In this document: piece by piece, positions 59,101-64,000 of the stretch
Position numbering within the stretch: the first letter of the stretch is position 1
Layout: every line of letters starts with the position of its first letter
Assembly (NCBI RefSeq): GCF_014898815.1
Contig: NW_026515433.1
Location: 270,501 to 334,500, forward strand
DNA: 64,000 nt
Origin: Panonychus citri
Lineage: Eukaryota; Arthropoda; Arachnida; Trombidiformes; Tetranychidae
Direction of reading: 5' to 3'
Notes under the pieces: model-generated
What the model saw: only the letters and a program-made list of their open reading frames with translations
The model's database searches: none
What the model was told of the DNA's origin: nothing
Made by a program: the position numbers and the translations under genes

Positions 59101-62100
59101 GCGAACGATGCGAACCAGGTTATTGGGGTCTACATAAAATCTCAGAAGGAAATGCCGGTTGCACTCGTAAGTAGCTCAATTGTTTTTCTGCATTCAAAGC
59201 GAAATGTCCTACTATCTCTTTATCCTCGTCTTTCCTTAATTCTCTGTAGCATGTTCTTGCCACGAATATGGGTCGGTTCGTGATGATTGTGAACAAACCA
59301 CTGGTCGTTGCGTCTGCAAGGACAATGCGATCGGTATGAAATGTGATCTGTGCATCGGAGGACAAACACTCACACAATTTGGCTGCATTGGTTCTGACGG
59401 AGGATCGATTGATGATAACGATGAAAATGGTGATTTTATTGATGAAAAAGATCAAATTTCATCGAACCAAATAACAACTTGTGATCAAATGAATTGTTCA
59501 TTTGGAGCGACTTGTATTGAGAATGAATTAACTCAAGTGCCATCTTGTTCTTGCCAATTCAATTGTGACATAAGTGATTTAATTCCTGTTTGTGGTTCTG
59601 ACAACAATACTTATGGAAGTGCATGTCAATTGAATCTATTTGCATGTAGATTGCAAAAGGTATTGAATGTAATCAAAATAGGCTCTTGCAATGAACAAAC
59701 TATGACCTCAACTACGACGACAACATCAACGACATTCCCGCCTTTTCCATCATCATCCCAATCATCAAGTGAAGAAATTCTTCCAGAGTTATCATCAACG
59801 GACTCAATCAATTTGTCCACAATCTCCTCAACAACGAAAAATCCGCCGACAACTCCAATTATTTTACCATTTTCAATGGAAGATCAAATGTTGTCAAATG
59901 ATCCACTCGCTAGTCCATTAATTTCATTGACTCGTAATTTGGTTTTGTCAAGTGACCTTGATCCGTCTGCATGGTTCGATGTTCCTCGATTTTCCGGTTC
60001 GTCTTACTTGGTCTTTGGTCACTTGCGATCAAAAAGTCGTCTTGACATTGACCTCGAACTGACCGTCTCGAAACAAGATGCTGTCATTTTATACAACAGC
60101 CAAAAAGTAAATGATTTGGGCGATTTCATCGCGCTAACAATCAAAGAGGGTCGAGTTGAGTTCCGTTATAATTTAGGATCTGGGCTTGTTGTGCTTCGTT
60201 CACCAGATAAGATTTCACTTCGTCGTAAATTGAGAATCGTTGCAAAATTATATCACAAAGAAGGTTTATTATCTGTAGCAGGTCAAAGCCCGATCACTGG
60301 TCGATCACTTGGGTTGATGAAAACACTTAATTTAGCTGATTTCTTGTACATTGGAGGCTACCCTTCTGAACGGCGAAATAATCGAACTCGTCATAATCTT
60401 GGAACAACATCAGGATTAGTTGGATGTTTAACTAAATTATCGATTAATCAAGAAACGCTTGATTTAAATTACCCGTCTTCCAAAAAGATCATCGCTCAAA
60501 ACAGTGTCCGAAATTGTGACTCTTTGTGCGACTCATCATCTTGTCAACAGCCATCAGCTGATGAGCCCTCGCCTCCCAGCGATGATAAAATAGTGAATGG
60601 TGATTCATTTCATCGCCACAATCATCAACATCATCAACATTTCTCTCATCAAAATCATTATTATCAATCAGCTAATTTTCTGAAAGAGGATCAGTTGAAT
60701 TCAGATAATAAAGATCTGACCCAAAAAGAAAATAATTTTGACTTTGTACCCGATTTCAAGAGATCATCATATTTAATTGTTGATGATCATCCGAATTTGG
60801 CTCATGTTAGTCAAATTGAATTAGCTTTTTACAGTCGTGCCTTTGATGGTCTCATCTTGTTCAGTGGTCCAAACAAATTTACAAAAGGTGATTATCTTTG
60901 GATAACCTTAGTTTCTGGTTACCTTGAATTTGTCTTCAATTTAGGATCTGGGCCATGTTACATCAGGTGAGATCTTTTTATTGTTAAGTTTATCTTTAAT
61001 TAGAAATTAATATGATATTTAATCTCCACTGATTGCAGGTATCCGATCCAAATTAGTTTGAATAAATGGCACAAAGTGAAAGCGATTCGACATCGACGAA
61101 AAGGTACACTTCAAATCGATTCTGGACCTTTAATAGACGGAGAATCAAAGGTTAGTTACTTAAATTGATTAGCTTGAAACGAATAAAAGTTAATGAATTT
61201 AATTTTTCAATTTCATTCAGGGTAACTTCAACGAACTGAATCTTCAAAGTTCCTTATACTTTGGTGGTGTTCCCAATGACACAACAACTAGTTGGTTCCA
61301 ATCCCGTTACCCAGGATTAAATGGATCGATTCAATATGTTTACATTAATGGTCACAAATGGCATTCGCTAGTTGATCGCTCATCTCGTCTTAATAATATT
61401 CATCCTTTCCACGGGCCACCTTGTATAGATACGAATGGATCACCAGTTTGCCTTAATTCTGGTCTCTGTTCACCGAAACTGAATAGTTTTCTATGTATAT
61501 GCTCAGATGAATTCACCGGAAGACGATGTGAAAAACGTTTACCAGGAATATCGGCAAATGATGTTCCAATAATCAAACTTAATGGTTCAAATCATCTGAG
61601 CTTCAAAAATCAAGTCAATTCTATGTGAGTTTAATAATGTTTGGTTCCAACAATTAAGAAAAATTAACTTATCCTTTACAACTACTAACTTTTCAATCCA
61701 ATGTCTTTCAACGGAGTCTTTCAAACTGCTGATGAACATTTTGACAGTCAAAACTTAATGGTGATGGTCAATTCATCTCCGTCCAAATACTAACAATCAA
61801 TCATTTAAACTTAAACCAACTTTCAACCAAAGTCTTTCAATTAATCGATAATTTAATTATTAAATCAATTAAACAGTTCAACAGATACAAAGGAAACTTT
61901 CATTGAGATAACATTTAAAACTCTCGCTTCAAATGGTCTTCTAGTCTGGACAAATAAAGGAACCGGATATTCATTGAAAAGTGATTATCTTTCATTAGCC
62001 ATCGTATCCGATTCCCTAGAGTTGAGTTATAATCTTGGTCGTCAACGGATTCCATTTGCACTACGAAGCGAGTTCAAAGTGACCGATGGTCGTTGGCATC

Positions 62101-62514
62101 ATGTAACAATCATCAGGTTAGTTGAATTTATTCAGAATAAAAATTGAAACAGAGAAAATCTAATCTAATAAGAAAATATCTCAACAGGAATAAGAGACTT
62201 GGAATCCTTCAAGTTGACAGTCAATCTCCATTAAGTCATCATTCATCAGAAGGAGCAATTGAATTGAACACAAATGGAATCCTTTGGTTTGGTAAGTATA
62301 ATATAAACTCCAAATTTCTATTGGATTAAGACAATCATCTAATTAATTGTTCTAATTGTTTTCAGGTTCACCTCCAAGTCTCCCAATCGGCCTCCCTTTA
62401 CAGTATTACTCTGGTTTCAATGGTTGCATCCAATCAATCATAATCAATGGACAATCAGTCTCATGGAATGAGAGTCTCACTAACATGATATCACACGAAT
62501 ATTGTACAAGTTGA
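39866..62514 (+). CDS. Agrin, transmembrane-type heparan sulfate proteoglycan (1,973 aa, thirteen exons)
   Basis: Exons: 39866-40832, 55226-55441, 56761-56997, 57085-57741, 57909-58109, 58186-59025, 59089-59166, 59250-60966, 61039-61150, 61221-61624, 61877-62116, 62188-62291 and 62366-62514; all phases agree. There is no signal peptide. About 290 His/Gln/Asn/Ser-rich cytosolic residues are followed by a membrane segment (about 293-316, GITFTVIVLIFILSSFLLL), giving a type II protein. Outside come Kazal/follistatin domains FS1-FS8 (about 324-970), two laminin-EGF domains (about 984-1113), FS9 (about 1143-1214), a Thr/Ser-rich stretch, LG1 (about 1304-1489), a His-rich linker, LG2 (about 1566-1742), an EGF domain (about 1744-1781) and LG3 to the end. 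This is the agrin order without a SEA domain. Agrin organises basement membranes and, in vertebrates, clusters acetylcholine receptors through LRP4/MuSK. Joining exon 1 to exon 2 rests on phase and context only. Confidence 0.9.
41901..42092 (+). CDS. Unknown protein-like ORF or terminal exon in agrin intron 1 (63 aa)
   Basis: A strong acceptor (TTACTCATTGTCTTTAG) ends one base before the ATG. The frame encodes a balanced, aromatic/acidic sequence (TIREFVESVFLNADRKFF, PLKDIIHFPNSENDK) unlike the low-complexity frames around it, and ends in TGA. It does not fit the phase of agrin exon 1. It could be the last exon of a nested gene or a retrocopy fragment. No family recognised. Confidence 0.25.
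   Translation: MDKLDNTWILMNYNDNPRVNRENRDYQTIREFVESVFLNADRKFFRDYPLKDIIHFPNSENDK
47138..47168. repeat. (CT)n microsatellite
   Basis: An uninterrupted CT run of about 15 units in agrin intron 1. Confidence 0.9.
47477..47515 (+). other. Candidate 39-nt agrin microexon
   Basis: A long pyrimidine tract ending TTTTCTTCCAG precedes it and GTAAGT follows it. At 39 nt it adds 13 codons without changing phase, and it is open in the phase left by agrin exon 1. The inserted residues would be YITSAKVYTDSDE. Including it also changes the junction codon before the first Kazal domain from Cys to Arg, removing an unpaired cysteine. Confidence 0.45.
55442..56760 (+). other. Intron 2 of agrin
   Basis: 1.3 kb, AT-rich, no recognisable coding exon. 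It separates the exons for the first two Kazal domains. Confidence 0.6.
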
Positions 62515-62661
62515 AACTAAAAATTAATATTTGTAACTTATTCTAATTGTTGTATAATAATCTCCATGTCAAGTCATCCAATTTAGTCAATTTCTATCAT
62601 TTATTTATTAACCATCTCATGTCTTTCTGCCAATGTAAATTATAAATTGGTTTAGTCAAAC

Positions 62662-62680
62662 TTTATTAATTGACAATAAA
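62662..62680. terminator. Overlapping polyadenylation signals of agrin (+) and the LRR/F-box-like gene (-)
   Basis: The + strand AATAAA at 62675-62680 serves agrin (stop at 62514). The - strand AATAAA (plus TTTATT at 62662-62667) serves the convergent gene (stop at 62720). The two 3' ends therefore overlap or nearly overlap. Confidence 0.5.
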
Positions 62681-62719
62681 AATCAAAGATATTGTTAATT
62701 CTTTAATTGTTACCATTAA

Positions 62720-63947
62720 TTATGTGGCGAAAGTGAGAGGTTGTGAATTAAATTTTGTATAGAAACAATGTTTCATGAAGTTCATTTCTTCAGCAATTAC
62801 CTTTTGACAATCACTGAGTGGACTATTTGTACCAAGATAGTTTATTTGTCGATTATGTTGATGTGAATAATTGTTGATTTTGGTAATTAATTGAGTTGTT
62901 AGTTTCGGGCAACCGTGACAATCAAGTATCTCCAAGTGTTTCATCATTTTAACAATCTCCATGACATGTTCATCTTTGAGTAAATCATTAAATCTAATTG
63001 CCAAATGTTCAATGTTCGGACACTTGACCAATATCCTCTGAATTGATGAAAATCGTAGGTTAACGTTATAATCATACTGAAAGAGAATAAATATAAAAAT
63101 TAGACAATCAATTCAAAACAAACAATAATTATTTCGTATCCTTACTTCATGTAGGTTTCTATTTTCAATAACAAGATCTTTTAAATTGTTGTGTAATTTA
63201 TCTTCATTGATTACAATTGAATCGTTCCAAATGAAGAAATGGGCACTTTCCAATTTCGGACAAAAATCTATCAAATAAATTCCAGGAAATTCTTGATCAC
63301 AATGATAAGCACAATTCATTTGAAGGATCTTCAAATAAGGGAAAATGATTAAATTGGAAAAATTGGAAAAAGCAGTCACGGGATAATCTGAAATTAAGCA
63401 GATACATTTCCTTAGAATTTGCTAAACGATAAATAAACTGATTCGACTAATGTAACTGTAAAGATCGGGACTTACAGCATTCGAATTCAGAGTTATATAT
63501 TCTCTGTACTTGTGGTGAATATTGGGCCAACATCTCGAAACACTCGAAAGTTCCGTAACTGGAATAGACTTGCTTGAGATTTCGTAGACATTCAAAGTTT
63601 AATATTCTGTTTGGAGTCGCAAGTATTTCAATGTTTTGAAAGTTTTTGTAAAATTTCATAAAAGATTTAGGATCTGCATTGATTACTCCTCTCAATGGTT
63701 TTCTAGTTGACAAACAATCCAATTCATGGTAATCGAATTCCTCATCCGATGGAAATTGTATAATCTGGTTGAGATAGAAATAGAATATATATCATTTAAA
63801 GGAATAGCCAAAATGAGAGTTAGCTGATTTCTCGAGCCATATTAATTGAATTTACTTGGAGATTAGGTAAAAGTTGATCCATACTAAAGCCATTGATAGT
63901 TTCGTAATTGGTCAAACTGATTGACAATTTAGTCCTTTTACTTGATT
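62720..63947 (-). CDS. LRR/F-box-like protein, 3' part (gene continues past the window)
   Basis: Exons on the - strand: about 63947-63856, 63764-63476, 63387-63146 and 63076-62720, in consistent phase. The 5' end is outside the window or in an undetected exon. The visible part has irregular leucine-rich repeats with the usual spacing: NFQNIEIL, LRNLKQVYSSY, FPYLKILQMNC, CPKLESAHFF, LKDLVIENRNLHEVRI, CPNIEHLAIRF and MKHLEILDCHGCPKL. That repeat style (CPKL, NLKxL) is typical of F-box/LRR proteins, which present substrates to SCF ubiquitin ligases and are much expanded in some mites. No F-box is visible in the window, so the subfamily is uncertain. Confidence 0.7.
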
Positions 63948-64000
63948 CTGATTACAAACAATTTTTTAGTTCCACTTATAAGATGCAGCATGCATCGCAT

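Noticed and set aside
61625..61876. Possible z-type microexon in the LG3 intron
   Set aside because: The only AG...GT pair examined (around 61750) puts a stop codon in the required phase.

Overview
The window is AT-rich nuclear DNA from an arthropod. Genes carry many short introns (about 70-260 bp) beside a few very long ones, splice sites are canonical GT-AG, and ATG/TCA trinucleotide low-complexity DNA is common. The gene set (an agrin orthologue, a GDF8/11-type TGF-beta ligand, a TspanC8 tetraspanin, an LRR/F-box-like gene) fits a chelicerate, perhaps an acariform mite. That placement is inference.

Region 1 (about 1-8.5 kb) is an integrated virus-like element of the Polinton/Maverick-adintovirus type. 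On the + strand are the end of a jelly-roll capsid gene and an adenain-like protease. Convergent to them on the - strand are a protein-primed family B DNA polymerase, a small unknown gene, a PC4-like protein, a two-BIR + RING inhibitor of apoptosis (IAP) and two small unknown genes. Capsid, protease and polymerase each carry one visible disabling change; the accessory genes are open.

Region 2 (8.5-11.8 kb) holds three degenerate ~167-bp tandem repeats, then ten near-identical ~136-bp repeats each with a 19-bp palindrome, then a 371-codon ORF with PPPY and PPSY motifs and a possible helix-turn-helix C-terminus.

Region 3 (12.9-24.8 kb) is host genes: a TSPAN33-like tetraspanin (-), a GALNT11-like GalNAc-transferase (-), a reticulocalbin ending HDEL (+), an epoxide-hydrolase-like alpha/beta hydrolase (-) and HDAC3 (-). 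Duplicated flanks of the hydrolase and a piece of HDAC3 lie scattered here, the remains of a collapsed tandem duplication.

Region 4 (25.7-62.5 kb) is a head-to-head pair: myoglianin (GDF8/11) on - with an 8.8-kb first intron, and agrin on + with a 14.4-kb first intron and a transmembrane-type first exon. The ~2.2 kb between them contains an inverted duplication of the myoglianin promoter and signal-peptide start. In other animals both proteins act at the neuromuscular junction, so the pairing may matter for regulation.

Region 5 (62.7-64 kb) is the 3' part of an LRR/F-box-like gene (-), convergent with agrin. I recognised no tRNA, rRNA or CRISPR array. Exon coordinates were derived by eye from splice signals and reading-frame continuity. 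Introns and intergenic DNA were read for splice signals and repeats but not exhaustively.
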